A stretch of DNA of 64,000 nucleotides from Litomosoides sigmodontis (lineage: Eukaryota > Nematoda > Chromadorea > Rhabditida > Onchocercidae): contig OY718805.1 in assembly GCA_963070105.1 (NCBI GenBank), positions 6,630,001 through 6,694,000 of the forward strand, read 5' to 3'. Shown here one piece after another: positions 47,376 to 60,600 of this stretch (position 1 is the stretch's first letter; the number at the start of each line of letters is the position of its first letter). Both the position numbers and the translations under genes were made by a program. The notes beneath the pieces are model-generated. The model ran no database searches. It saw nothing but the letters and a program-made list of their open reading frames with translations, and was not told where the DNA came from.

Positions 47376-50300
47376 ATGTCGTCAGGAGAGTTGCCATGTT
47401 ATACATTGATTCATGTACCAAGCGATTTTGAAATACCAAGTGAAGTACAACTGAAAGAGAAATTCGAAAAAGGTCAATTTTTTCCCATTTAGAGTCCATA
47501 ATCGGAATAATAATGAGGATGGCAGCAGTCATTGGTGACGTGATTATGGTAATGTATGAGAGTAAAGTAGTAATGGTACTAATAAAGATGATGATGGTGT
47601 TAGTTTTAATACTTTTGTAAATTTTCACTTGCTATTCCTGGTCCAACGTATTTTTACCTTCCTTACCACAAGGAACTGTTTTTTTTTTCACTGCAGGTGA
47701 CGTTAAAGCAAAAACAGATGCACTGAAGAAACTTATTATGATGATAATGAACGGAGAAAAGATAGGGCAGGGTATGATGATGCAAGTGATTCGATTTTGT
47801 TTGCCCACGTCTGACCACACAATCAAGAAGCTCCTTCTTTTGTTTTTCGAGATCGTTCCAAAGGTAAATTGTGTCTTTTTACATTGCTTTCGGTCAGCGT
47901 TAATGTTTGATAATTTAAACATTCAAAGATTGATGGTAAAGTTTTGTGAAAGGGGTAGTTTATCACTACCGGTGAATTTTTGATCTCATGTACATGGTAG
48001 ATGAGTTTTGTATAATATTAATCCTATAATATTAAAGTGTGGTTCCTTTATATTTCAAAAGAATTATTCAGACAGCATCAGATGGTAAATTGCTACATGA
48101 AATGATATTAGTATGCGATGCGTACCGCAAAGACTTGCAACATCCTAATGAATTCATTCGAGGATCCACACTACGGTAAACTGCTTTACTTTATTATTTA
48201 GCATGGTCGAAATTGTTTTATTTCTGTTTTATAGTATTTTCTATATGATCAAGATACAGTTAATCACCACAATTTACCTAGGCCTTTTATTTCCGTGGTA
48301 TCATATGTTTTTTATTCTCATATTACTATTTTGCGTGCCAAACCAGTTGTTGTCTTCTTTTTGCCGGTATCAGTCACTGATATTCAACTTTTACTGGTAG
48401 CCTGTAAGACTTAAAATCTGTTGCGGATCTCAATACCCAGCGCGTCATGTCGCTATCGATCTCGTCATGTCGCTGATATAAACCTCTTGTTAGTATGAAG
48501 AAGAATAGTTTGGTACTTTTTCATTGTAAAAAATTGCTGCGAATGTAATAAATTTTTTTATAACAGATTTTTATGCAAACTTCGCGAACCAGAACTTTTG
48601 GAACCTCTTATGCCTGCAATTCGTTCATGTCTCGAACACCGGCATGCTTATGTTCGGCGTAATGCTGTTTTGGCAATATTTACAATCTACCGTATGTTTC
48701 AAATTGTTGATCAGACATCGACATTCAGTTTGAAGAAATTTGTTACATCCACTGCAAATTGTAATTTCTTTCTTTATTTTGCTTTTTAGGTAATTTCGAG
48801 TTCCTTATTCCGGACGCACCAGAATTGGTATCTACCGTATTGAACAGTGAGCAAGACGCTTCTTGCAAACGAAATGCATTCATGATGCTTCTCCATGTTG
48901 ACCAAAGCAGAGCTCTAGATTATTTATCGGAAGTTATCGACCAAGTTACTACTTTTGGTGATATTCTTCAGCTTATAATCGTGGAGCTCATTTACAAGGT
49001 TTATAATCTTTTTTACAATGTCCAAGTTTTACTGCCTTTACTTTTTGCACTATGATAGTTTATTGATGATATTTGTCTTGAATATTCTATTTTTAGGTTT
49101 GTCACGCAAATCCATCAGAACGTGCACGCTTCATTCGTTGCGTTTATAATCTCTTGCAATCTTCATCCCCAGCAGTAAGATACGAAGCAGCTGGTACTCT
49201 TATCACTTTAAGTTCGGCGCCTACTGCAATCAAAGCAGCAGCATCAGCTTATATTGATCTTATCGTGAAGGAATCTGATAACAATGTTAAGGTTCTGATG
49301 AAAAAACTATATTCAAAGTTGTTTAATAATAAATAGCATTTCTTATACGAACTGTGTGCTCACTGTGGTAAGAAAATTTTTAACAGAACCATACTGTATC
49401 ATTTAAGGGCATGTTTTGTTTAAAAAAACTGATTAAAGATGTACTGAGCTTCTGCTGTTCCTGAATTTTAGTTCTTATTTCAAGTGCTTCAAGCCAAATA
49501 CTAGAACAACATGTTTTGAGTTCGTTATAGCATTCCAGGCAAAATGTTTCAGCTAATTGTTTTGGATCGATTGGTCGAGTTACGTTCTTCTCCAACTAGT
49601 GAAAAAGTATTGCGTGAATTAGTAATGGACGTTCTGCGCGTACTGTCAGCTTCGGATCTTGAAGTACGGAAGAAAACACTGAAGCTTGCGTTGGATCTTG
49701 TTTCTTCGCGTAATGTCGAAGAAATGGTCATGTATTTAAAGAAGGTTGCTTGTCTTATTCTAATATTGTTGGTTGTAGTTGGTACATAACATCATGTATT
49801 AACGCTATTTATTCAACGTGTGTATTAGACCAGCATCAATTGAGCATAATCATGTATCCTTTTGAAAATTTTCATTTCACTCATACATTTATAAGTAGTG
49901 CCCTTTTTTATCTGTTCATTTTACACTAATCCAACTTCATTTTCTCGTTTGTTGGCTATAATATGTTGCAAGATAGTATGTTTCCATTAATAACAATTCC
50001 AGGAAGTTGGTCTTGCTTCGGGTGGAACAGCGGACGAGGCAGAACGATATCGACAAATGCTTGTACGGACACTTCATTCCACTACAGTCAAATTTCCAGA
50101 CGTCGCAACAAACATTTTGCCAGTTTTGATGCAATTTCTTTCTGAAGATAGTGAAAATGCCGCACAAGATGTTTTGATGTTTGTGAGAGAAACTGTTCAA
50201 CGATTACCACATTTACGCTCAGTTGTTTTTGCACAACTTTTGGTAAGTCAATCATTTTTTATAAAATAACGTATCGCAATCTTTATATTTATGAGCATTT

Positions 50301-53300
50301 TGGTCAAATACCTTATCTCTTGCTTCAGGATATATTTGGGAATGTACGCAGTGCGCAAGTTTTTCGGTCAGGATTATGGATTTTGGGTGAATATTGTGAA
50401 TCAGCTGAATCAGTAATACGAGTAATGCAATTTATTCGAAAGTCGTTCGGTGAATTACCCATTGTGGAAAAAGAAATGCAAATAGCTAATAGTGACGAAA
50501 TTGTGAAAAACGAAAATTCAGCAGCTGAAATGATCTCGAAGGTACTCAAAATAGTTTGTCTGAGCCGTTTTACATTACAGTCCAAGATAAGGCTCGGTTA
50601 AGTGTTTAATGCATAGTATAATTAGATTATTTTCAATGGTACAGACTCGACAACTTGTAACGGCCGATGGCACTTACGCTACACAGTCGGCACTTTCGGT
50701 CGTAAAGACAGAAATAATGGAAAATAAAGCTTTGTTGCGTCGTTTTCTTCTTGATGGGAATTTTTTCCTAGCTTCATCGCTTGCAACTACTCTGGTCAAA
50801 CTTGTCTTCAATTACAGCAATTTTATGAAAGGTTTATTTTTCATCTTTTCTTAATCTTTGCAAACACATCTATCCCGAACATTCAAATAACGAGTAAAGC
50901 TAGAAAGTTCTGTTGATATTCGATTTGTGATAGGTCATGAAGTTTGATTTTTTGAAGGATCATTTTAGGTAAAAGTAACGAAATTAATTCATTTGCGGGT
51001 GAAGCGCTGTTCATGATTGCATCAATTATCAATCTCGGAAAAAGTGGTCTTGCGAAAGCAAATGCAACCGAAGATGATCTTGATCAGTAGGCCAGCAGCA
51101 TTATTTAGTTATTTTCACTTCATGCAATTTCTAATAATATTAGTGCTTTTGTGGTCAATTGAAACGAAATCTTACAGTTTGGGTATGTCAATCAAAATTT
51201 TATGCGAAAAATGGCCTGATGCAGAAGCTGTTTTTTTGCAAAAGTGTCGTGACAGTCTTGAGTTAATGTTGGAATCAAAATCAGAAAATAAACGTTTCGA
51301 AAGCGAAACAGCAAGCAGGTGCTTCTTATTAGCTTCTTATGCTTCTTATGAAAGTTTGGTGCGAAGGCAAGACATTTAGTAAATCCTGAACTTCTTTCAG
51401 TTTTTTCTAGCTTATCTTTGAAAAATTGAAATATCAAATTACTAATTTTTTCATCTATGGTTATTTTTGGAAAAATAGTCTTCTCACTGAAATAATCCAA
51501 AAAGTGTTTAAATTGTACAGTGCTGTTATATTTTGCGTATTTCTTTTATAGAGCTGTTCAAATGGAGGTAGATCGTACAATTTCGTTTACGCAACTTGCC
51601 CCTCGTGTTGGTGATGGAGTGACGGGAACTGAAAACTTATTCGATCTTTCATTGTCACAGGCATTGGGAACTGTTGCAAAATCTCCCAAATTCGATTTTG
51701 CCTCCTCAAAGTTAGGAAAGGTGAATAAATGTGTTGAAAATCACCTTACGAGTTATAGTACTTTTAATTTCTTCCATTCATGCGAACCTAATGAAAGGTT
51801 TAGAAAATTTGTTGGAGATGATGAATACATACTTATAATGGTGGATAGGAATTTTTGAGGAACTTAGATAGATATTTATCTTACTTTTAGTTATCGTTGA
51901 ATTTCGAATCGTGAATCTTGAATTTGAATCGCTTTAATCGTTATATACTTAATGCATTTTATTTTAAACTCAGATCCCTTATTTAATATTTCAGGTAAAG
52001 CAACTTGCCGGCTTTTCGGACCCTATTTATGCTGAGGCATATGTTAATGTAAATCAGTACGACATCGTTCTTGATGTACTTATTGTTAACCAAACAAATG
52101 ATACTCTTCAGAACGTTTGCCTTGAACTATCAACTGTTGGTGATATCAAATTGCTCGATAAACCAACACCGCTTACACTCGCACCGCATGATTTTTCCAA
52201 CATTAAGGTAATTTTTCGAAAGAATGCTGAGTTTGTTTATAGGAATATGTGGAAAATTTTTTGTCACATTTTATCCAAGTAGCAGGAGCGCACATTAGAA
52301 TAATAAGAGCACCACTATCCTTATAGTGTTGCCATTATGACACTTTTACATCACCTGTTTTCTTAAAAGGGTGTTTTACTTGGTTATTTTAGGCCACCGT
52401 GAAAGTTGTTTCCACGGAAAATGGTGTGATTTTTTCGGCCATAGCCTACGATGTCCGTGGATCGACATCAGATCGAAATTGCGTTTATCTAGAAGATATA
52501 CATATTGATATCATGGATTATATTATACCGGGCAATTGTACGGACACCGAATTTCGGCATATGTGGGCCGAATTTGAATGGGAAAATAAAGTTTGAATCC
52601 TACTTTATTCTCAATTTATTTTGATGTTGGTAATCTAAATCTAGTCCAAATGAAATGCAATACGTTTCATAGTTTTTGTGCTTTATCAATTTTGTATCTT
52701 AATTTTGTTTTTAGGTCAACGTGAACACACCAATTACCGATTTACGTGCATTCCTAACTCACTTATCTGCTGTTACAAACATGAAGTTATTGACCACTGA
52801 TGCCGCACTAGGTATTTTCCAAGTTTGACCTTGTTAATTCCTTTTTATAGTCATGTCTCATTCTACTGTGATCTGTTGTTTTTCTGTTTCTGAATTTCCA
52901 AAAAATGTGGGCATATGTGTGGATAAAGCATAAACTTCATAACGCTATTCAAATTTTAGAAGGTGAATGTGGCTTTTTGGCTGCTAACTTTTGCGCACAT
53001 AGCATCTTCGGAGAAGACGCACTGGCTAATGTTTCTATAGAAAAAACCAGTCCTCTTGACCCAAACAGTCCAATCATAGGGCATATACGAATTCGTGCGA
53101 AAAGCCAGGGAATGGCATTGTCGCTTGGTGATAAGGTTTGCATTATTCTCCTCAATTCCTATGTACCAAATTTTGGCTACTTTGCTCTTCAGAATCAATT
53201 ACCGGTAATTATTCTAGATAAACTTCGCTCAGAAAGAGAGAAAAATAACGCTGTTAAAAGGAGAAGCAGTATCGGGCTAAAGTTTTACTGCCATATCTAT

Positions 53301-53450
53301 ATCCTGTGATAATTATTGTTTTTCAGTACTCTTTATTTCTGTATTTCGCGTCGTATTGGAAAATTTCTACCATTCTATGTGCATTGATAAGTTTTCTTTT
53401 TTGTCATTCTTTTTCTGTCTGCCTTTTCCTTCCAGATCGTGAATTCATGA
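47376..53450 (+). CDS. copb-1: Coatomer subunit beta (beta-COP)
   Basis: Beta-COP is a core subunit of the COPI coat, which drives Golgi-to-ER and intra-Golgi vesicle traffic and is recruited by ARF1. Eighteen exons: 47376-47472, 47697-47863, 48072-48175, 48567-48691, 48790-48998, 49097-49291, 49553-49744, 50003-50242, 50329-50541, 50645-50831, 50969-51086, 51178-51318, 51552-51720, 51995-52207, 52393-52590, 52715-52811, 52960-53135, 53436-53450. Phase closes to 951 residues (human 953). The HEAT-repeat adaptin-like N domain includes [40 protein letters not shown] and [19 protein letters not shown] appendage sequence follows after a variable linker. The C-terminal appendage contains [28 protein letters not shown] and [13 protein letters not shown]. 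The last exon codes only four residues (IVNS). An AATAAA lies at 53454-53459, directly after the stop. Confidence 0.98.
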
Positions 53451-54607
53451 TGAAATAAACTACAGTGACCACCAATTAACAGCACATGTCGCTTGTTTAG
53501 GTAGCACGTTCCATTCCGCTCATTACTTCTGAATATATCTGATAGAATATTTTTGAAACCTCTTCATCTTGTAATAATGAGACTTATTTCACTGTGGTAT
53601 GTATGGTGAAAACATCGTGATCTTAATAATGATAACAGAAATGTCTTACTGCAGTAAGCATAATCATAAGCATATGATAATATATACACATAAAAGATAA
53701 ATGATGCGTTATTGGGAACTAAGAAAATCACCACGCGTATTTATAACTAAAAGCTACCGTAATTCCGTTTGTTTGCGATATTTTTTATTAGCAGGAAGTG
53801 CTGTTGTCAGCTAGGTATTGTGTTGTCTTGTTAATGCATCATTTTTATATGTTGTTATCCTTTTATAGATACGTTTGTTGGTTTTGGAGTAAATTATTTT
53901 GGGTTCCGCGAGTGATTTTAGCCATAGACTCACATAACCTACAAGATTGTTCAATTTCGATTTAGTTGACAATATAATTTATTGAAGAAAAAAAAAAAGT
54001 TCTTTTAATTTTCCTTAGATTGAATCTTCGAATAGATGGTTAAAAACAACAAAAGTTTTATGCATTTTATTCGATGCCGGAAATATTTGACGGGCCTTCT
54101 TATGTCTCAAAAACATAAGATGGAGACAAAGAAGTTAGTTGGCATAGAGAGTGTCAGCTTTCTCCTGGTTGTGACGAAATATGGAAAACATTCTGTTCTG
54201 TTGCAGGTTGAGAGGCTATATCATAATGCAAGAGGTATAAGCTCCAGATTTTTTGTTGCAGATGAAGTGTGAGTGCCGTCTTTTGAAAGAAACGAGTTTA
54301 AGAAATAATTCAAATTATAAACGAAGACGTAAATTGTAAAATGGCACACACACACACACAACACATATATAAACTACCGCTTTAAATGCTCTAAATAAAG
54401 TAATTTGATCAACGAGTGGATGATTTCAAACGGTAACAAACCATATATATATAACTCGGACTAAAGTATTCGAAAATGGAAACAATTACATCGCAGTTGG
54501 TAGGGAAGTTGCTTTTCAAAAAATAGAAATTTAATAAAAATTTGGGAGCACTGAAAATGAAACCAAGTCAAAGTGTTCAGCGTAGCATAATTTGATTATC
54601 CAAGTTT
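53451..54607. other. Intergenic between convergent genes
   Basis: 1.15 kb between the 3' ends of beta-COP (plus) and calsyntenin (minus). It contains a short CA tract (54342-54360) and ATATAT runs near 54365 and 54443. A plus-strand open frame at 54036-54272 shows no family resemblance. Confidence 0.55.
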
Positions 54608-57600
54608 TTATACATGATAGGTGCGTGAAGCGTTGGTTAAAGTTGTGTCGTCCCACTCCAAACTTCTATTCTGTCGTTCTAGAATTAAAACATATTCCGA
54701 TGAAGAAAGTGAAAATCTCAAAATTCTTCTCTTCAGAAATTTCGAAAAAAGGAAGAAAACAGTGTATAACATAGTGGCGAAGAAAATTTGAAGCAGTGAA
54801 ATCCCACTTTCGGTAAACTTTCTGAGTACTACAAACGTACAGAACTTTCTGAAGAACTGATAGACGATTCACAGTTACCTTATACTACAAACGTACAGAA
54901 AATACTTCAGTTGAGTTTTTAAAAGCTTTCTTTAGGACTTTTCTTGTAGTCAGTTTGAAAGTTAGAAGGGAAATGAAATGAGTGACTGACCATCATCGAC
55001 ATGAGGAAGTACATGTCCAGCATCTTCATCTTCTGTCAAGCCTTCATCATGAAAACTGAAATGGAATTAAATTACTTGCTGACAATTAGAAATTTAAAAA
55101 AAAAAAACTCAGACTTTTGTAAACATGGATGATCGAAAAAAGGACAGATTTCAAATTACACAACTAATAATTGGAACTTTTGAGATGGTAAAAAGACTTG
55201 AGATGTAAAAGCAAAAAAAATGCGTACAAATATTTCATGAATGTCTTCCAACATTCCTACACCTATCACATTTCATATTCATTAAGGACAGTAATCGTAG
55301 AGCCTAGTGTTTTATTTGATTTTCACCAAGTTCACTTCAAGAAATGAATCAGACACCTTTCACCGCCATCGGAGCTTTCTCCGTCAGAAAAGTCAACGCC
55401 ACTTTTGTCAACTTCCTCCAATGGATTTACTGTTATATTCATACCACTGTCATCCCACTCCATCGCTCCTTCCTGCAAAATAAGTAAACCTCATAATTTA
55501 CTGTATATGAACTTAGGAATCAAAATTTCCATTGAACCAAAACTTACAGTGCTTCGCCGATTGCGGCGCCGTCTGGAAGGAAGCGGAGTATCGCGCATTT
55601 TCACTACTCCGATCACTAACATAACCAGAAGGAAACCAACACATAAAACAACGACTACAGCAACTGCTCCTCCTCAAAATTCTCTATTTGTATATTCAAA
55701 TTAGAAAAGAGAGGAAGAGAGAAGAAATATTTCTATTTGAAAACACCTAAAATTGATAATATAATCCCTTTTAAGAGCTATGGAATATCATTGATAATTT
55801 ATAGTACAAAATCAAATATATCCGTAAAAAAAATTCGCTTTGGGCTTAAATCATACATGTACTGCTACAGCATATTTGATTTCCTGCTCGTTTAATTTGC
55901 AAGTAGCTCCTAGGTGGACATTGTTGCTTTACCTGCTATGGCACCCTGCACACCGTATCCGTGATGTGATGTTAATGCTCTCGGTGGTGGCAAATCCATT
56001 TCCAATAAATTTTGCAATCGATTTCCACTAATTCGATCGAACGAAGGATCCACTTGCATTTCATCATCGTCCAAAATTTCAGTCACTGGTGATTCAGTTG
56101 ATTGTAACGATGTATTGATGTTCATCTAAATTTCACGCTTCTTTACTCACATATTTTTTTCTTTTCTTTTCACTTCGAGAAGCAATATGTGAACAATATT
56201 AGAATTTTAAAGCTGAGAATTTATAATTAATTTGAATTTGCTATTTCCCTTCTCAAATGAAACTCCAAAATTTTCTGCTATTAAAGCTGTGGAAAAAAGT
56301 ATTTCCTATTTTTTTACACTTCCCTATTCCATAGAGTGACATAAATCATATAGGTTAGCAGAATATTGCTGGGAACGACAAGGAAGTTGAGATAACACAC
56401 AATGAGCATAGAAAGACATCGAAGATCTTTGAGAGGAAGCAAGATAACATTGGAAAAGCACCTTGCAATGATTAGTAAAATGCTAAATATCTACTCGTTG
56501 CTGTTAATTCATTTTAAAAGATATTATAATTTGAGATACTGAGGGATTAATTGCTAAAGAACCCAATTTAGTCTAAATTATGGAAAAAGGCGCCCTCCAT
56601 TTCTATTTCTTATCTACTGAAGATATCCATTTCACAGCACCTGTTGCCTCAATTCTACTCTCACACCACCAAGTAATTATATTAAACTTACCGTAACAAG
56701 GAATTCATTACTAAGAATTCGACCACCGCTCATTGCACACTGTACTGTATAAATTCTTCGTGAATATGAATCCGCTCGAGTATTAAAATAATGAATTTTC
56801 GACAAAATCTCTCGGTAACCTTTCACTTTTTCTTTACCTTTCAGTAAAATACCCTGTAAAGTTCAGCTCAGGTATATTCTTTCTTTCTTCACTTTCGGAT
56901 TAAATGAAAGTCATTTAGTCCTTTCAAACATAATATATTTGTTCATTTCAAGCACAATAACATAGATAGAAGATAGTGCTATTGTGAAATTTGAAGCAGC
57001 GCTTAACTCAACAATTTCGGAATAATTATGAAAAAAATAGCACTAAAGATCTCATCCACTTAGTTCATACTACTCGCACTTATGACACACAGCAATGAAT
57101 TGAATTGAAATGAAATGACGACGAACTTGCTTATCATGCTCGAAATCGATTCGAAGAGAAGCAATTAATGAAGCTGGCGACGAGAAATATTCTAGGTCCA
57201 TATCTCGCGACGGCTTCAAATGGACTTTACACCAGTCGAGTTCCGATACGCTCGTTCGCTCAATCTCCTCTACAAGAAAAAAAAAACCGACTTGCGTAAT
57301 AACTTTTTCATTAACGTTTATTATTATTTATTACTAGTTCATGCTTCTCTGATTTGTGAGAGGCTGATGTTTGCCAACGGTGATTTTTTAGGTCAGAAAT
57401 ATAGAACTGATCGAGTTGGAAGAATTGCAAGAAAATTTTAAAATGGATATCAATGGATCATTCTTCTAACTCAATCAGTTTTATATATCTGAGCTAAAAA
57501 GTCAAAGACAAATGAGTCCGAAACTTTTTAAATTACTAAAATTGAAACTTACCTCCATTGACATTTTGAGTTACAGTGATTTTGATTTCAGGAAGCATTG

Positions 57601-60600
57601 GTGCACCTGTTTTTACGAGATGCTGATCACTGTTCACAACTGATAATCCACTAATTGAAATTACCGGTTCAGCTTCTCGCTGGACGACTATGGAGCCCTT
57701 GCTAGGATTAAGAATAAGCTGAAAACAAGCGCAAAAAAGCAAATAAGTATGAAAATAAAAAAAAGTAGTTTGAACTTTTATAGTTAACAAATACTTCCGG
57801 CTAACGGGTAACGAACCGTTTTTCCGTCAGAGCATAAGACGGTTGTGTTGACGAAGAACGTACGATGCCCAGGTGTCGGCAGATTCTTTGTATTTGCATA
57901 TGTTACCCGTTGAAGTAATAGCGACAAATCTTCAGCAGTATTAGCTTTCAAAGACAACGATGATGAATCAGTAGTAAAGATTGCATTCTGAAGGAAAAGC
58001 GCAGTGATTCTTATATCTTCGGTTTTCATTTCGAGCTTTTGAGTTTCACTTCATAAATTTGAACCATTCGAAGTATTAAATTCTGAAATTTGATTTAAAC
58101 TCAAACCTCTCCTGGTACCAGTTGATCGATAGCATTGAACTCAAGCTTTTCTTTGCACTGATGGGAGCACTGAAGAACGTGTAATTGTTCAAGTTTGTGT
58201 GGCAGATAATAGATAGAAGATAGATGACCTTTGAAAAATTGTGACATTATGCGATTACGACCATGCCAACATGCTCCAACAACTAGACGAGTTTTCTGCA
58301 AAATATCCATTACGTGATTATAGGCTTCATTTCAGCAGTACATCGTACGGTCATTCTATGAGTGGACAAAACCGGAAAGAAATTAAACCAAGAAAACATC
58401 TTACCGCATCTTTAATATGATGTAGTGGCCAATCGTCTAATATTTCAGGATTCTCTTTCGTTGCAATAAATTTACGACCGTCGATGTATAAATCAACCTA
58501 AATATTGTTAGGTAAAATAAGAAAGATATGAAAAAACAATAACAGCCTTAAATGTAACATTGTAAAGCTCCTTTCAATATCTGCTGAAATATTTTAGCAG
58601 GGAGCAGTTAAATGAAAGCTATTTGTCTTCCTTTCCATAACCTCCTCATTTGTACTATTAGACACATAAATTGTTCGTGAAAAATCGCATTAGTAAAAGT
58701 GTATATTAACTGTAGCAACGGATTCAAACAAAATGGAGTATGAATGCCAACGATTGTCGCAAACTTCCGGAATGCTCCATCGCCATTCCGCAGCACGAAA
58801 TGCAGCTTCAGCGTTACTCTCTCGACGCATCAACATTTCCAGCTTACAGTGACGTGTGTAAACAGCGAAATGATGACGATTCATGTCTGGAAATTTATTT
58901 GTAATTGTAGATGTAAGAAAAAAAGAATGCTGTCAAAAATTTTGTGAATCTATCTATTCATACTCTACCTTGCCACCAGTTGTAAAACACATCTGATTTC
59001 TTAAAAATCTTTTTCTAAAAATTCACTGAGCTCACTTTAATTCTACTTGGAAGTCTATCAGTTGAAATTCACTGCACCACTACTTCTATCTTTCCAAACA
59101 TTTCCTTCGATTTTATTTATCCAAAAATGTTTCTCAAAAGCGCAAATAAAAATCTACTTGTGTAGTCGCTTTCACATAGGATCGTTTGTTTGTGCGCTTG
59201 CTCTTCTTTGCTGCCACGAGCATGTTTCATCGAAAAACTTAATGTAAATTTCAACGGGATGACACCACCTACTTTTTCTTGTGGTACAGTCACCGCAGTT
59301 GATTTTCCGTCAAACACATATTTATCAGTTACGCTATCGTCAGTGGCTGCTAATAGCGCAACTGTTGCTCCATCCATTCCGCACCTGCAAAGATTATTAT
59401 TCTGAGAATCATAGCACAGTCGTTTGGAATGAAACGAAATTAAATTATTCACTCGCATTGAAAATTAAACAAAGGAAAAATGAATTTCACAGAAAGCATT
59501 AACTGAGGATTGCTAACCCGTAGGTTCCTTGTTAATTCAAAAATTCACTCACTTGTTCCACACTGCTTCTGAGACAAAGTCATCGCGATCGCATCCACTC
59601 ATTAAATGCTCAGTTTGCAGAGTCAGAATGCTTTTCACGCTTTCCAAGGTACATGATTGTGCTTCCGCACAGGTGACAACGTGGGCATTTGGCGCAATCC
59701 GCATAGTTCCAGATCCGGCAGTATAAGTTACTCGTTCTGGAATGCCGTGGACACCATCCACACAGGCTTCATGAACATTAATAGTAACGAGTGTTGATTT
59801 GGACTGACGCATGCCGCAATCGTGGGCAACAACTGTCAAAATGTAGGACTTGGCTTGCGTGTAGTTTAGTGGTCGTATATTCCGTAAAACACCCTGATAA
59901 AGAATCAAAATTCACCAGCCTATTAGAGCAATGTTTTTTCTTTTTCTGATGCCGCAAAGCGTAAGCATCAACGTAACTGCGGTAGCTTAAGAATGAACAT
60001 TCCTACACATTGACTGCACAATGTTAGACATTTGCGAAAGCTAAAAGCTGAAATGAGGTCCGAAACAGTAGGTCAAGCAATCTGAGACCTGGTCATCGAT
60101 AGCAAAGGGGAACCCATCCAAAGCATTTGTGATCTGATATCTGCATATCTGCCCATAAGGATGACCACAATCTTTATCAGTCGCTTGCAACCGAGCTAAT
60201 TCATTGTAAATCTTTCCTGCAACTTAACTGCTTTAGAAACATTCGCATGCAATGAATTTATTAGATTCGTTTGAAAAGTTGGCACAGTTGATTAACTGTT
60301 AGAGAAACAATTTACTGCAACAACAGAAAAGTAACCTTACCTTCGTAGACGTTGAAGGTATACCACGGGTGTGAGAATACTGGCACGTGGTCATTCGTGT
60401 CTTTCACAGAGATTCGTAACCGCGCGCTGAAATGATACTTTTTTTAGTTGCTCTATGAAGAAGTGAGTAGATTGTAATTTTACTTTCCAGGAAGTCTCAA
60501 GTAAACGAGCAATCGATATTAGCGCTGTGCAATTTAATTCGTTTAAATTTTCCTGTAGGAAAAAAATTACTCATTGGTGCTAATTAATTCACAAGTGAAA

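Noticed and set aside
49292..49336. Frame continuing as [14 protein letters not shown] after beta-COP exon 6
   Set aside because: It is intron read-through; the family and phase require splicing after NNVK to LIVLDRL.
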